Origin: Nakaseomyces glabratus
Lineage: Eukaryota; Ascomycota; Saccharomycetes; Saccharomycetales; Saccharomycetaceae
Assembly: GCF_010111755.1 (NCBI RefSeq)
Contig: NC_088953.1
Location: forward strand, 186,001 to 250,000
Length of the DNA: 64,000 nt
Direction: 5' to 3'
The translations under genes were made by a program, and so were the position numbers. Below the pieces are notes generated by a model that ran no database searches, was not told the origin of the DNA, and saw only the letters and a list, made by a program, of their open reading frames with translations. Of this stretch, positions 52,103 to 61,523 are shown in pieces; position 1 is the stretch's first letter, and each line of letters opens with the position of its first letter.

Positions 52103-54220
52103 ATGAGTTCTACTTTGGTTATCAACGGTAAAGCCCCTGTGGTTGCCTATGCCGAATTGATCGCTGCTCGTCTTGTCAACGACTCCAAGAGTGATGCCTC
52201 TGTCACTGTTGAATTTGTCGACGACAAGAAGAGTGCTGCTGCTACTTTCGATGGCAAGTCTGACAATGCTCTAGAGGCTATTGTTGCCAAGTTCCCTGAA
52301 ATCTTGGGTGCTAATGAGGAGTCCAAGCCTTGGATCAAGTTGGCTGCTGAAGAATTGGTTATCAAGAACTTCCAAAAGCTTGCTCAATCTCTAGAAAAGC
52401 TAGACGCTCAATTGAACTTTAGAACATACATCAACGGTGGCTTGAAGTTTGACTCCGCTGACATTGCCTGTTGGGGTGCTTTGAGATCCAACGGTATGGT
52501 TGGTTCCATCATCAAGAACAAGGTCTACGTCAACGTTTCCCGTTGGTACTTGCTCCTAGAGTCCAACCCTTCCTTTGGTCAATCTCACGAGTTCTTGACC
52601 AAGTCTCTACAAGAATTGAAGAAGGCTGCTAATGCCGGTAAGAAGAAGGAGTCCCACAAGGCTAACTTTGAAATTGATCTTCCAGATGCCAAGATCGGCG
52701 AAGTTGTCACCCGTTTCCCACCTGAACCTTCTGGATACTTGCATATTGGTCACGCTAAGGCCGCTTTATTGAACCAATATTTTGCTCAAGCCTACAAGGG
52801 TAAGTTGATCATCAGATTTGATGACACTAACCCATCTAAGGAGAAGACCGAGTTCCAAGACTCTATTCTAGAGGATTTGGAACTATTGGGTATCAAGGGT
52901 GACAGAATTACTTACTCCTCAGACTACTTCCAAGAGATGTATGAATTGTGTGTTAAGTTGATCAAGGAGGGTAAGGCTTACTGTGACGACACTCCAACTG
53001 AAAAGATGAGAGAAGAACGTATGGATGGTATTGCATCTGCTAGAAGAGAGCGCTCCGTTGAAGAAAACTTGAAGATCTTCACCGAAGATATGAAGAATGG
53101 TACTGAAGAAGGTTTGAAGAACTGTGTTCGTGCTAAGATCGACTACGCTGCTTTGAACAAGACTCTAAGAGATCCTGTCATTTACAGATGTAACTTAACT
53201 CCACACCACAGAACCGGTTCCGAATGGAAGATGTACCCAACTTATGATTTCTGTGTTCCAATTGTTGACTCCATCGAAGGCGTTACCCACGCTCTACGTA
53301 CCATCGAATACAGAGACCGTAATGCTCAATACGATTGGTTCTTGGATAACTTGAACTTGAGAAAGGTCCACATCTGGGATTTTGCCAGAGTCAACTTCGT
53401 TAGAACTTTGCTATCCAAGAGAAAGCTACAATGGATGGTTGACAAGAACCTAGTTTCCAACTGGGACGACCCAAGATTCCCAACTGTCAGAGGTGTCAGA
53501 AGAAGAGGTATGACTGTTGAAGGTTTGAGAAACTTTGTTCTTTCTCAAGGTCCTTCCAGAAATGTTATTAACCTAGAATGGAACTTAATTTGGGCTTTTA
53601 ACAAAAAGGTTATTGACCCAGTTGCCCCAAGACACACTGCTATCGTTAACCCAGTCAAGATCCACATCGAAGGCGCTCCAGAATCTCCAAAGACTGAAAT
53701 GAAACCAAAGCACAAGAAGAATCCTGCTGTTGGTGAAAAGAAGGTCATCTACTACCAGAACGTTGTCATTGACAAGGAGGATGCTGATTCTATTGAAGAC
53801 AACGAAGAAGTCACTCTTATGGACTGGGGTAACATCATCATCACAAAGAAGAATGCTGACGGTTCCATGGAAGCTAAGCTTCATCTGGAAGGTGACTTCA
53901 AGAAAACCAAGCACAAACTTACCTGGTTGGCCGACACTGACGATTCTGTCAAGGTCGATTTAGTTGACTTCGATCACTTGATCAGCAAGGACAAACTTGA
54001 AGAAGATGAAAGTTTTGAAGACTTCCTAACTCCTCAAACTGAATTCCACACTGAGGCTATTGCTGATCTAAACGTCAAGGACATGATCGTCGGTGACATT
54101 ATTCAATTTGAGAGAAAGGGTTACTACAGACTAGATGCCGAAGCCAAGGATGGTAAACCTTACGTCTTCTTCACTATCCCAGATGGTAAGTCTGTTAACA
54201 AATACGGTGCCAAGAAATAA
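52103..54220 (+). CDS. GUS1: Cytosolic glutamyl-tRNA synthetase Gus1
   Basis: The start is taken at the ATG at 52103 (MSSTLVINGKAPVVAYAEL), giving 705 residues (S. cerevisiae 708). The open frame upstream lacks an ATG. A GST-like N-terminal domain (about 1-190) binds Arc1. The class-I catalytic domain follows with HIGH at about 214-217 and the KMSKS equivalent LLSKRKL near 436-442, then the beta-barrel anticodon-binding domain of the GluRS/GlnRS eukaryotic type. It charges tRNA-Glu in the cytosol and also supplies a mitochondrial pathway. Very strong codon bias (TTG, AAG, GGT, AGA) marks high expression. It is divergent from RAI1. Confidence 0.97.
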   Translation: MSSTLVINGKAPVVAYAELIAARLVNDSKSDASVTVEFVDDKKSAAATFDGKSDNALEAIVAKFPEILGANEESKPWIKLAAEELVIKNFQKLAQSLEKLDAQLNFRTYINGGLKFDSADIACWGALRSNGMVGSIIKNKVYVNVSRWYLLLESNPSFGQSHEFLTKSLQELKKAANAGKKKESHKANFEIDLPDAKIGEVVTRFPPEPSGYLHIGHAKAALLNQYFAQAYKGKLIIRFDDTNPSKEKTEFQDSILEDLELLGIKGDRITYSSDYFQEMYELCVKLIKEGKAYCDDTPTEKMREERMDGIASARRERSVEENLKIFTEDMKNGTEEGLKNCVRAKIDYAALNKTLRDPVIYRCNLTPHHRTGSEWKMYPTYDFCVPIVDSIEGVTHALRTIEYRDRNAQYDWFLDNLNLRKVHIWDFARVNFVRTLLSKRKLQWMVDKNLVSNWDDPRFPTVRGVRRRGMTVEGLRNFVLSQGPSRNVINLEWNLIWAFNKKVIDPVAPRHTAIVNPVKIHIEGAPESPKTEMKPKHKKNPAVGEKKVIYYQNVVIDKEDADSIEDNEEVTLMDWGNIIITKKNADGSMEAKLHLEGDFKKTKHKLTWLADTDDSVKVDLVDFDHLISKDKLEEDESFEDFLTPQTEFHTEAIADLNVKDMIVGDIIQFERKGYYRLDAEAKDGKPYVFFTIPDGKSVNKYGAKK

Positions 54221-54343
54221 TCTACTTAGATAGTTATTTACCGACACAAATATATGTTACAGTTTAAATTTTGAGTATATAACTTTTTATGAAATATTGA
54301 ATAGGCTAGTATTCATTAATGTTGATCAATGATTTCTAGACAT

Positions 54344-56203
54344 CTAGTGTTTGAGTCGATTAATAATGAGATATCTGATGAAAACTTCAATCAATGAAAA
54401 TATCACCGTAATTACTATAGCGACAAAGAACCACCACGTAACGCGCACAATGTTTCTCTCAGCTATAGAATCGACACATATATCAAAAAATTCGAGAAAG
54501 ACCATACACCTATCATTTAGTACTTGAACCCTTTGGTCGATTTCAAGATATTCCCGCATGGCAACATACAGCGGATGCAAACTTGGCTCAAATGACCAAA
54601 AGAACTCTGGAGTATCTAAAACACTTGACGACAAGTTGACATCAACTCTCAACTTGAACAGTTTTCCCGATTTTTTAATTAACTGTTCTCTTTTCAGACC
54701 CAATGTACCATACAGTGCCAATCTTTTTGGAAGTCTAGTAACAGTGGTTAGAATGGGAGAAATTCTTGATTCAAATCTAGAAAGTTTCGAAGATTGAGCA
54801 ATTGCATGGGACAAAGTTAATTCTATAATGTGATCCCCTGATCTCAATGTAATGATATCGTTGAAAATTCTGGGTCTCTCCGTATCCTTGTCATATTCAA
54901 AATGAAATTGCTCTATCTCAATATCTTGTTCATCTAAGGGCCTTATCACTAGATTCTTGTAGTCAGAGAACGCGATATCACCTAATAAATTCTTTTCTTC
55001 CTCCTCAGTAAAATTCCAAAACACAATAACACCATAGTGAAATACAAAAATTTCAGCATGTTGATCTTCATCGGCATTTACCGCTATCGGCTTACTTCCC
55101 GGATTAATATGTAAGCTTTCAGAGCGTTCCCTTTCTAGCTGTTCCTTTGGTGTCTCTTCTGCAAAATATTGTGGCTCACTTGGATCAAACGAATCTGCTG
55201 GATTATTATTACTATTGTTATTATTTTCGTTGTCAACACTAGTTGGATCAAGCTCGTAATTGTTATTCGCATCCTCTAATGTCTCTACACCAGAATAGTA
55301 CTCATAATGGTGATCTCTTTGCTCACTAGTATCAATTAATTTTTCAATCAAGGTTTTACCACCAACAACCTTCTTGGATACGTTGGATTTTAGTCTGAAT
55401 CCATCCTTCCCTGGCAACAATGGCAATGTATAAGCGATGTATAAACATTCATCGTAAAGTCTAGGCTTGACTTCGTGTGTAGACTTGAGAAACTTTGACA
55501 GCAATTTCAGGTTAAACCCTTCTGCTAGGTTATATGCGGTTATCCGGGACAACCTGTGATCTCTGCTGCTCTTTGGTATCCTCTCAGTTGGGTTTCGCTT
55601 GACAAATGTTGGCTGTTCTCTTCTCTCTAATGCACCTCTAGTCGGCGGGACAGAACCATCCTCAGGTATGAGGACCAGTTTTTGTGACGTTTTCGACGTT
55701 CTTATAGGCAATGTGTTAATCATTTTCCTTATCGGTTGTGGGTGCAAACGGTCATATATCATACTCCTATCAAAGCTAGAATTAGAGCCTCTTTCTTCTC
55801 TTCTACCAGACGGCACATCAGAGCGGTCTGATAGTATATTATCTATGGATATTTCACTGAACCTACCAGACGCCCTGCGTCTCGGAGGAGAACTAGTACC
55901 TCTATTACTGAGGTCACCGGTACCGTGGTTACTACTGCTGCGCCCACCAGTGGCTGCATACTGGCCACGGCTCCCACGCAGGTTACCATTAACATATTTC
56001 ATCAACTCAGCACCACGCTCAGCAGAGGCGCTACTCCCACTACCAGTAGAGGAAGACGCACTCCGCACACCAGCGGCATGCCCAGCAAACGGCGCACTTC
56101 GCCTGTTCTTGCTGGTCCTGGCATCTGTCACCAGGATAGAGGGCGACCTCTTCGACATCGTCCCTGTACCTTTCTTATCCATCCCAGTGTCTCTATAACT
56201 CAT
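54344..56203 (-). CDS. RMD8: Rmd8, RMND1/DUF155 family membrane protein
   Basis: The start is taken at the ATG at 56203 (MSYRDTGMDKKG), giving 619 residues (S. cerevisiae Rmd8 has 662). The frame extends about ten codons upstream without an ATG. A basic, Ser/Gly-rich N-terminal third is followed by the DUF155 region (about 215-575) with AYTLPLLPG, an acidic insert, and EIFVFHYGVIVFWNFTEEEE. It ends with one C-terminal transmembrane helix (about 588-612) after RNIVRVTWW. S. cerevisiae Rmd8 is a cytosolic/membrane protein needed for sporulation-related acidification phenotypes; its biochemical role is unknown. Distinguished from Rmd1 by length and by the CNN1-YFR045W-DUG1 neighbourhood. Confidence 0.88.
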   Translation of the reverse strand: MSYRDTGMDKKGTGTMSKRSPSILVTDARTSKNRRSAPFAGHAAGVRSASSSTGSGSSASAERGAELMKYVNGNLRGSRGQYAATGGRSSSNHGTGDLSNRGTSSPPRRRASGRFSEISIDNILSDRSDVPSGRREERGSNSSFDRSMIYDRLHPQPIRKMINTLPIRTSKTSQKLVLIPEDGSVPPTRGALERREQPTFVKRNPTERIPKSSRDHRLSRITAYNLAEGFNLKLLSKFLKSTHEVKPRLYDECLYIAYTLPLLPGKDGFRLKSNVSKKVVGGKTLIEKLIDTSEQRDHHYEYYSGVETLEDANNNYELDPTSVDNENNNNSNNNPADSFDPSEPQYFAEETPKEQLERERSESLHINPGSKPIAVNADEDQHAEIFVFHYGVIVFWNFTEEEEKNLLGDIAFSDYKNLVIRPLDEQDIEIEQFHFEYDKDTERPRIFNDIITLRSGDHIIELTLSHAIAQSSKLSRFESRISPILTTVTRLPKRLALYGTLGLKREQLIKKSGKLFKLRVDVNLSSSVLDTPEFFWSFEPSLHPLYVAMREYLEIDQRVQVLNDRCMVFLEFFDICVDSIAERNIVRVTWWFFVAIVITVIFSLIEVFIRYLIINRLKH

Positions 56204-56484
56204 AATTCCGCAACCTGTGCCATGCAAACACACAGGGCAAACTCCTCAATCAGTGTAGTGATGTTCCAGGTACTCGTGTGGCTAGTGTATGTCCTCGACA
56301 AGTTGACCTTGCTTGACCTTTCCACCTACTATTTATTTCAGCTTTTTATGCAATTTTGATCCAAGAAATTAGCGATGAGTGATAAGAATCACTGGGACTT
56401 TGAAGTTGATCTTGACCTTGGGAGACCTCAAAGGGTATAGGCCAATTGGAAGGTAAATCCAGTGTACTTGACTGATATAGGGCT

Positions 56485-57498
56485 ATGGAGTCGAAGGATG
56501 AGGAGAGTTCAGTGATTGAGACGCCATTCAAGAGGCGGGCAGAAGTGCTCAAACGGTTGAAAGAGCAGATGCTTCTGGAGAGCACGCCAGGCTTGAAGAA
56601 GAGGAGAGTATTTGATGTTGGTAACTTAAAGAACTCACCGAATGAGTCCCGAATGTTTTTGAAGGAGCTGGATTCTGCATTGGCGTCGCGGGGCGATGGG
56701 AAACAGCACGGCGTATCAAACTTGCAGGACAAGTTACTAGATGCTGAGGAGACCCACGAGGATAATGAGCCAGATGCTTACCGGGACCCGAGCTCCATAC
56801 AAGATCAACAGCAAGAGTCTCTATCTGTGGCGGTATTCTCGCAGATTAAAGACACAAAGGCCCGGAAACACGTCAATTTACAGGATGAGTCGTTTGTTAT
56901 ACAGGATAACGAGCCTAATTTCAACGATATTGGCGGTCTTGATGACCATAACGATGACTATAACGATGTACAGATACCTTCTTCGCCAGCTCAGATAGAA
57001 ACCACCATTGAATCCCCGGAACGGATCGTAGCGGACTCGAGCCTTCACTATATTCCAAGAGTGCACAGTCCCACGGGCAAATATGATGAAAGAGATGTAT
57101 TCCATAACTACAGTACAGATGAAGAATCCATCAACGAAGAACAAGAGATAGAAGAAAGTTACAAAGAGAGCTTGCTACAAGTACCTGAACTCCGAAAAAT
57201 TGTGGAAAGCATTCCTGGTTTACAAAACATAGACATGCCAAGACGGTCCTGGAAAGCCTTAGGTAGTATCATCCCTCAGTTAATAGCCAACAGCGTGCAA
57301 TGCTATGAAAGTCAAAATGAACAAGACATGAGAACACTTAATGTCAACTATGCAAATGTGAAGGACATGCTAGTTAGATACAACTTGTGCCGCAGCGATT
57401 GCACAAAGGAGCAGGTCTTTGAAACTGCGTGCAATTATCTCACCTTGGAGCAATGTAACCTTCTAGAGCTAGAAATGTTTTCTGAATTTCTACAATAA
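56485..57498 (+). CDS. CNN1: Kinetochore protein Cnn1 (CENP-T)
   Basis: A protein of 337 residues (S. cerevisiae Cnn1 has 361). The conserved N-terminal motif ETPFKRRAEVLKRLKEQML (about 11-30) resembles the Spc24/25-binding region of CENP-T, where S/T phosphorylation regulates Ndc80 binding. A disordered acidic centre follows. A C-terminal histone-fold-like region (about 250-337) begins PRRSWKALGSIIPQLIANSV. Cnn1 links the inner kinetochore (with Wip1) to Ndc80. Gene order RMD8-CNN1-YFR045W-DUG1 matches S. cerevisiae chromosome VI, except that BNA6, between RMD8 and CNN1 there, is absent. Start at the ATG at 56485. Confidence 0.9.
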   Translation: MESKDEESSVIETPFKRRAEVLKRLKEQMLLESTPGLKKRRVFDVGNLKNSPNESRMFLKELDSALASRGDGKQHGVSNLQDKLLDAEETHEDNEPDAYRDPSSIQDQQQESLSVAVFSQIKDTKARKHVNLQDESFVIQDNEPNFNDIGGLDDHNDDYNDVQIPSSPAQIETTIESPERIVADSSLHYIPRVHSPTGKYDERDVFHNYSTDEESINEEQEIEESYKESLLQVPELRKIVESIPGLQNIDMPRRSWKALGSIIPQLIANSVQCYESQNEQDMRTLNVNYANVKDMLVRYNLCRSDCTKEQVFETACNYLTLEQCNLLELEMFSEFLQ

Positions 57499-57621
57499 TC
57501 AACAAGGGACCACAAACTGACAACATGAAATATCAGTATACTATCTCCCGATGACGATAACGACGAATATGTAACTATAATATATATAACTTTTTATTTA
57601 CAGACGCATACCAATAGAAGC

Positions 57622-58611
57622 TCATTCGAGGTATCTTTCCTGTCTCATAAGTGCAATCATGTTTTCAGTGTACTGGTATATACCGAAGGACACACTTCCT
57701 GACAGCCCCACTTTCATCAGTCTTGGCAGCCAACCTTTCCACAGCATGGCAAACCCTTCTTCAACAAATATCCTGTAAGCACAGTTTATTGAGTTTCTAT
57801 AAAGCAGCACCGAGTCCTTGGCCTGCATCCGTGTCTTAATCACATCTAGCGGTTGCGTGGCACCTACCACTGCACAAGACGAGATCAGTCCGAGCAATGT
57901 AGCAAAGTATTCGTTATTCTGATATTCCTTAGGAGCAAACTGCTTCAACATCGTGAACGTAGTAAACCTCACCACTGAGTTACCGACTTGTCTCATCAGT
58001 GTGGGCATGGTACCTTTGAAATAAGCCCTTAGGCCGTGCTGCCTGTACAGTTCTGCAGCGGTAGTGAGCACATTGGTTGGCAGTTTCTCAGGGAACAGTG
58101 CTTCATAGGAGCTTCGCAGTGTGGGTTTTTTATGAAATGTCTTCTTGACCTCGTTGGCGACTTGTCCCTGGACATTGCTCGTGGTCGTGTTCAACCTTTC
58201 ATGGCTCAGCAGGGAGTTCTGGATCATGGCCACTTTCACGTTCTCAAACGGTATTATACACAGGGACTCCATGGTCCCCGTCAGAGCACCGGCCATGAGC
58301 AACTGCACACCGGACAAGGGAGCATCCTTAGCGAGAGCGGGTGGTCTCAGCCACTCAGAGGCCTTGTCAAAGGCCAGGAACCGCAGCGAGGTCTTCATAA
58401 CCACACCGATGTTGACTGCAGAACACCCAGCAAAGTACGTCCGGACCTGGTACCCCAGGACTTCAAACGGTTTGGCAGCAACAACATTCCTGTGCAGTTG
58501 CAGGCCTGTCTTCAAGAACTCGAACGGGTACGTAATCGTCGCACTGAAGAGCCCCGAGACGCTGCCGGCGGTAATCAGCGTCACATTGTCATTCACCTTG
58601 TTTTGAGTCAT
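57622..58611 (-). CDS. YFR045W: Mitochondrial carrier family protein (YFR045W/Mrx20-like)
   Basis: The start is taken at the ATG at 58611 (MTQNKVNDN), giving 329 residues. The frame runs further upstream without an ATG. There are three tandem carrier repeats, each with the PX[DE]XX[KR] signature: YPFEFLK (residues 28-34), IPFENVK (about 120) and QPLDVIK (about 245). There are six transmembrane helices. A charged insert occurs in the second loop (about 140-190). The S. cerevisiae gene is similar to the citrate carrier Ctp1 but its substrate is unproven. It also has an intron there, whereas the frame here is continuous. It lies convergent with CNN1, as in S. cerevisiae. Confidence 0.92.
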   Translation of the reverse strand: MTQNKVNDNVTLITAGSVSGLFSATITYPFEFLKTGLQLHRNVVAAKPFEVLGYQVRTYFAGCSAVNIGVVMKTSLRFLAFDKASEWLRPPALAKDAPLSGVQLLMAGALTGTMESLCIIPFENVKVAMIQNSLLSHERLNTTTSNVQGQVANEVKKTFHKKPTLRSSYEALFPEKLPTNVLTTAAELYRQHGLRAYFKGTMPTLMRQVGNSVVRFTTFTMLKQFAPKEYQNNEYFATLLGLISSCAVVGATQPLDVIKTRMQAKDSVLLYRNSINCAYRIFVEEGFAMLWKGWLPRLMKVGLSGSVSFGIYQYTENMIALMRQERYLE

Positions 58612-59198
58612 GATGGGCACTGCTCTGCGAGCTCTGATCAATGGGTACAATGTATCACTGATGTTTCAAGCAGTTCAATTCATTTATACAGCTGCATGGG
58701 GATGTCACCAGCAACAAGAATCACGAGGAGTCCCAACCACGATACACGCAAGCCGCCAGTGAGACTCATTCCCACCGCTGGCAATGCAAGTAGCAATACC
58801 TTAGTTTAATTTGCAATTGAAACATTATTCGAAATGCATTGTGCTGCTTATAACTGCGATGACCCGAGCACTCCTCATGTACAAGGCAGACCCCGACACA
58901 GAAACTACACAACTGTACTACTACATTTGGCAACCTAGAGGACGAGGACGACCATGCAGTGGCTCATCGATGGCTTGCCTAGACTTCACTGTGCTGTTAT
59001 AGCTTGCAGATTAGAAATGTGTCAAAGATGGTATGCGTTGGCAGCTGCTCTGAGCTCATCGCCTGCCCATCGGCCTGTAGGCAGAGGGCATCGGCCGGTG
59101 AAAAAAAATGTGTCAAAACTTTTCAGGCTGGCAAACTAATAAAGAAGTTAGTTATTGCAGGAATGTTTCTCAGGAGGGCAATCCACAGAAGTATCAGG
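58612..59198. other. YFR045W / DUG1 divergent spacer
   Basis: Spacer of 587 bp. It contains a PAC-like CTCATCGC at 59055-59062 and poly-A shortly after (59101-59108). From 59004 onward the DUG1 frame stays open. An in-frame ATG at 59163 could extend DUG1 by a short basic leader (see findings). No other gene seen. Confidence 0.5.
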
Positions 59199-60650
59199 AT
59201 GTCTTCTACTAGAGCGTTTGACAAAGTATTCACGAAGATCGATGAGCTTAAGCCTGAGTTCATTGGCATGCTAAGCAAGGCTATTGCCATTCCGGCTGTT
59301 TCCTCTGATGAGAGTTTGAGACCCCGTGTTGTTGAGAAGGCTCACTTCTTGGCTGACCACTTGAAGAAGCTGGGCTTTGCTGACATTCAATTGAAGGAGC
59401 TGGGTACGCAGCCACCTCCAGTCTCTGACCCTAACTTGCAATTGCCACCTATTGTGCTGGCCCGTTACGGTAACGACCCTGCTAAGAAGAACGTCTTGGT
59501 CTATGGTCATTACGATGTGCAGCCAGCCAAGTTAGAAGACGGCTGGGACTCTGAACCCTTTGAGTTGGTTGTCGACGAGAAGAAGCAGGTTCTAAGAGCC
59601 AGGGGCTCCTCCGATGACACTGGTCCCTTGACCGGTTGGTTGCACGTTGTGCAAGCACACCAAGCTGCCGGTGTCGAGTTGCCAGTTAACTTGATCACTT
59701 GTTTCGAAGGTATGGAAGAGTCTGGTTCTCTAGGTTTGGAGGAGTTGATCGGCGCCGAGAAGGACAAGTACTTCAAGGGTGTTGACGCCGTCTGTATCTC
59801 CGACAACTACTGGTTGGGTACCAGAAAGCCTGTGTTGACCTACGGTCTAAGAGGTTGTAACTACTACCAAGTCACCATTGAAGGTCCAGGCGCAGACTTG
59901 CACTCTGGTATGTTCGGAGGTATCATCGCCGAGCCAATGATCGACTTGGTTCAAGTCATGTCCACTTTGGTCGACTCCCAAGGTAAGATCCTCATCGAAG
60001 GTGTCGATGCCATGGTTGCCAAGGAAACCGAAAAGGAACAGGAATTGTACAAGACCATTGACTTCAGTGTTGAAGAATTGAACGCTGCTTCTGGCTCCGA
60101 AACCGCCCTTTACACCAAGAAGGAGGACATCTTGAAGCACAGATGGAGATACCCATCCTTGTCCATTCACGGTGTCGAAGGTGCTTTCTACTCTCAAGGT
60201 GCAAAGACTGTTATCCCAGCTAAGGTCATTGGTAAGTTCTCCATCAGAACTGTCCCAGACATCGACTCTGAGAAATTGACTCAAATCGTCGTTGACCACT
60301 GTCACGCTGCTTTCAAGAAGTTGAACTCTCCAAACCGTTGCAAGGCTGAATTGATCCACGATGGTAACTACTGGGTCTCAGATCCATTCAATGCTCAGTT
60401 CCAAGCTGCCGCTAAGGCCACTAAGGACGTTTACGGTGTCGAACCTGACTACACCAGAGAAGGTGGTTCCATCCCAATCACTTTGACCTTTGAGGAACAA
60501 CTAAAGACTAGTGTTCTATTGTTACCAATGGGTAGAGGTGATGACGGTGCCCACTCCATCAATGAGAAGTTGGACATCTCCAACTTCGTCAATGGTATGA
60601 AGCTAATGGCTGCTTACTTGCATTATTACGCTGAATCTCCAGAGAAATAA
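59199..60650 (+). CDS. DUG1: Cys-Gly metallodipeptidase Dug1
   Basis: The start is taken at the ATG at 59199 (MSSTRAFDKVF), giving 483 residues (S. cerevisiae 481). M20 peptidase metal and catalytic residues are present: H104 and D106 in VYGHYDVQPA, D139-D140 in GSSDDTGPL, and E173-E174 in EGMEESGS. A later REGGSIPITLTFEE and GDDGAHSINEK complete the site. The lid/dimerisation domain carries DLHSGMFGG. Dug1 hydrolyses Cys-Gly in glutathione breakdown and acts with Dug2-Dug3. Codon use is strongly biased. The upstream in-frame ATG at 59163 adds MFLRRAIHRSIR, which is basic and free of acidic residues. It is divergent from the carrier gene. Confidence 0.96.
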   Translation: MSSTRAFDKVFTKIDELKPEFIGMLSKAIAIPAVSSDESLRPRVVEKAHFLADHLKKLGFADIQLKELGTQPPPVSDPNLQLPPIVLARYGNDPAKKNVLVYGHYDVQPAKLEDGWDSEPFELVVDEKKQVLRARGSSDDTGPLTGWLHVVQAHQAAGVELPVNLITCFEGMEESGSLGLEELIGAEKDKYFKGVDAVCISDNYWLGTRKPVLTYGLRGCNYYQVTIEGPGADLHSGMFGGIIAEPMIDLVQVMSTLVDSQGKILIEGVDAMVAKETEKEQELYKTIDFSVEELNAASGSETALYTKKEDILKHRWRYPSLSIHGVEGAFYSQGAKTVIPAKVIGKFSIRTVPDIDSEKLTQIVVDHCHAAFKKLNSPNRCKAELIHDGNYWVSDPFNAQFQAAAKATKDVYGVEPDYTREGGSIPITLTFEEQLKTSVLLLPMGRGDDGAHSINEKLDISNFVNGMKLMAAYLHYYAESPEK

Positions 60651-60871
60651 TCAACTCAATTTTTTATCTAATGAACAGCTCCTATTTGATGATTATCTAT
60701 CATGTTAAAGACCTATTTTTTCCAATTACACAAAACTATTTTATTTACATTTCGCAGTAGATTATTTATATATTAGCGTCTAATGCATCCAATTTTTCAT
60801 TTTACAAATATTTATAGCCAATCACTATAATATTATAGTTGTTATTTGTAAAATCATTAGGGTCCACAAGC

Positions 60872-61231
60872 TTAAATGTCGTATTTGAATAACATGAATA
60901 TTATATATATAATTCCAATAGCGCATATTGTGACAAAAATTCCATCCAGAACCGCTGGTCTCCAGATAACTTTCCCAATCTTATGGAGGATACTCAATTT
61001 CTGATTCTTTTCTTCATCTTGCTTCTCAATTGGTGGTTGCCATTGGGGATGAATTATCATAGAGTAGTTTCTGATTGGAAGCTCAACGGCATAGGCATCA
61101 CTATTAATCCATTGCTCAACAGGCTCACCAACCGGTCTTGGTGCTTGAGGTTGGTATTCCGGAATCTCCTGAGGTTGAAAGACAGGCTGAGTACCAGCAA
61201 CTTTCTCAATATCTTTATAATACCAGATCAT
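60872..61231 (-). CDS. Unrecognised tail-anchored protein of 119 residues
   Basis: I do not recognise it. The N-terminal two thirds are hydrophilic and Pro/Gln-rich (QPVFQPQEIPEYQPQ near 15-30), with a possible conserved core EQWINSDAYAVELP near 39-52. A basic stretch (ILHKIGKVIWRP, about 81-92) is followed by one C-terminal hydrophobic helix (about 96-114) and a short end KYDI. This is tail-anchor architecture (ER, outer mitochondrial or peroxisomal membrane). It lies between DUG1 and IRC6, which are adjacent in S. cerevisiae, so it is either a gene lost there or new here. The ATG at 61231 is the only start. Composition and length argue for a real gene. Confidence 0.65.
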   Translation of the reverse strand: MIWYYKDIEKVAGTQPVFQPQEIPEYQPQAPRPVGEPVEQWINSDAYAVELPIRNYSMIIHPQWQPPIEKQDEEKNQKLSILHKIGKVIWRPAVLDGIFVTICAIGIIYIIFMLFKYDI

Positions 61232-61463
61232 ATAAGTACTTCTGCGCTGTTATTTGTATCATATAGAATGAATCCATTTCAAGAAACAAAATAACTGGAT
61301 AATATAAATGGAAATTAAAATACTGGGGGATTGGGAGCCATTTATATATATATATATTTTTATAATTGAATTGCTATTCTTTTAGCAAAGCTAATATTGC
61401 TAGTAATCGCGATGGGCATCGCTTGCTAAAATAGCCTTGACAACTTGAAAAGGTCATCAAGAA

Positions 61464-61520
61464 ATGAGCTCTAGCAAGAATCAGGGTCAAACTAAGCATA
61501 GCAATATCGACCAGCTATAA
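61464..61520 (+). other. Short upstream ORF before IRC6
   Basis: An 18-codon ORF (MSSSKNQGQTKHSNIDQL) ends three bases before the IRC6 ATG. It begins after an A-rich context (tcaagaaATG). If it is inside the transcript it could reduce IRC6 translation or permit reinitiation. Transcript start is unknown. Confidence 0.4.
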
Positions 61521-61523
61521 ACT

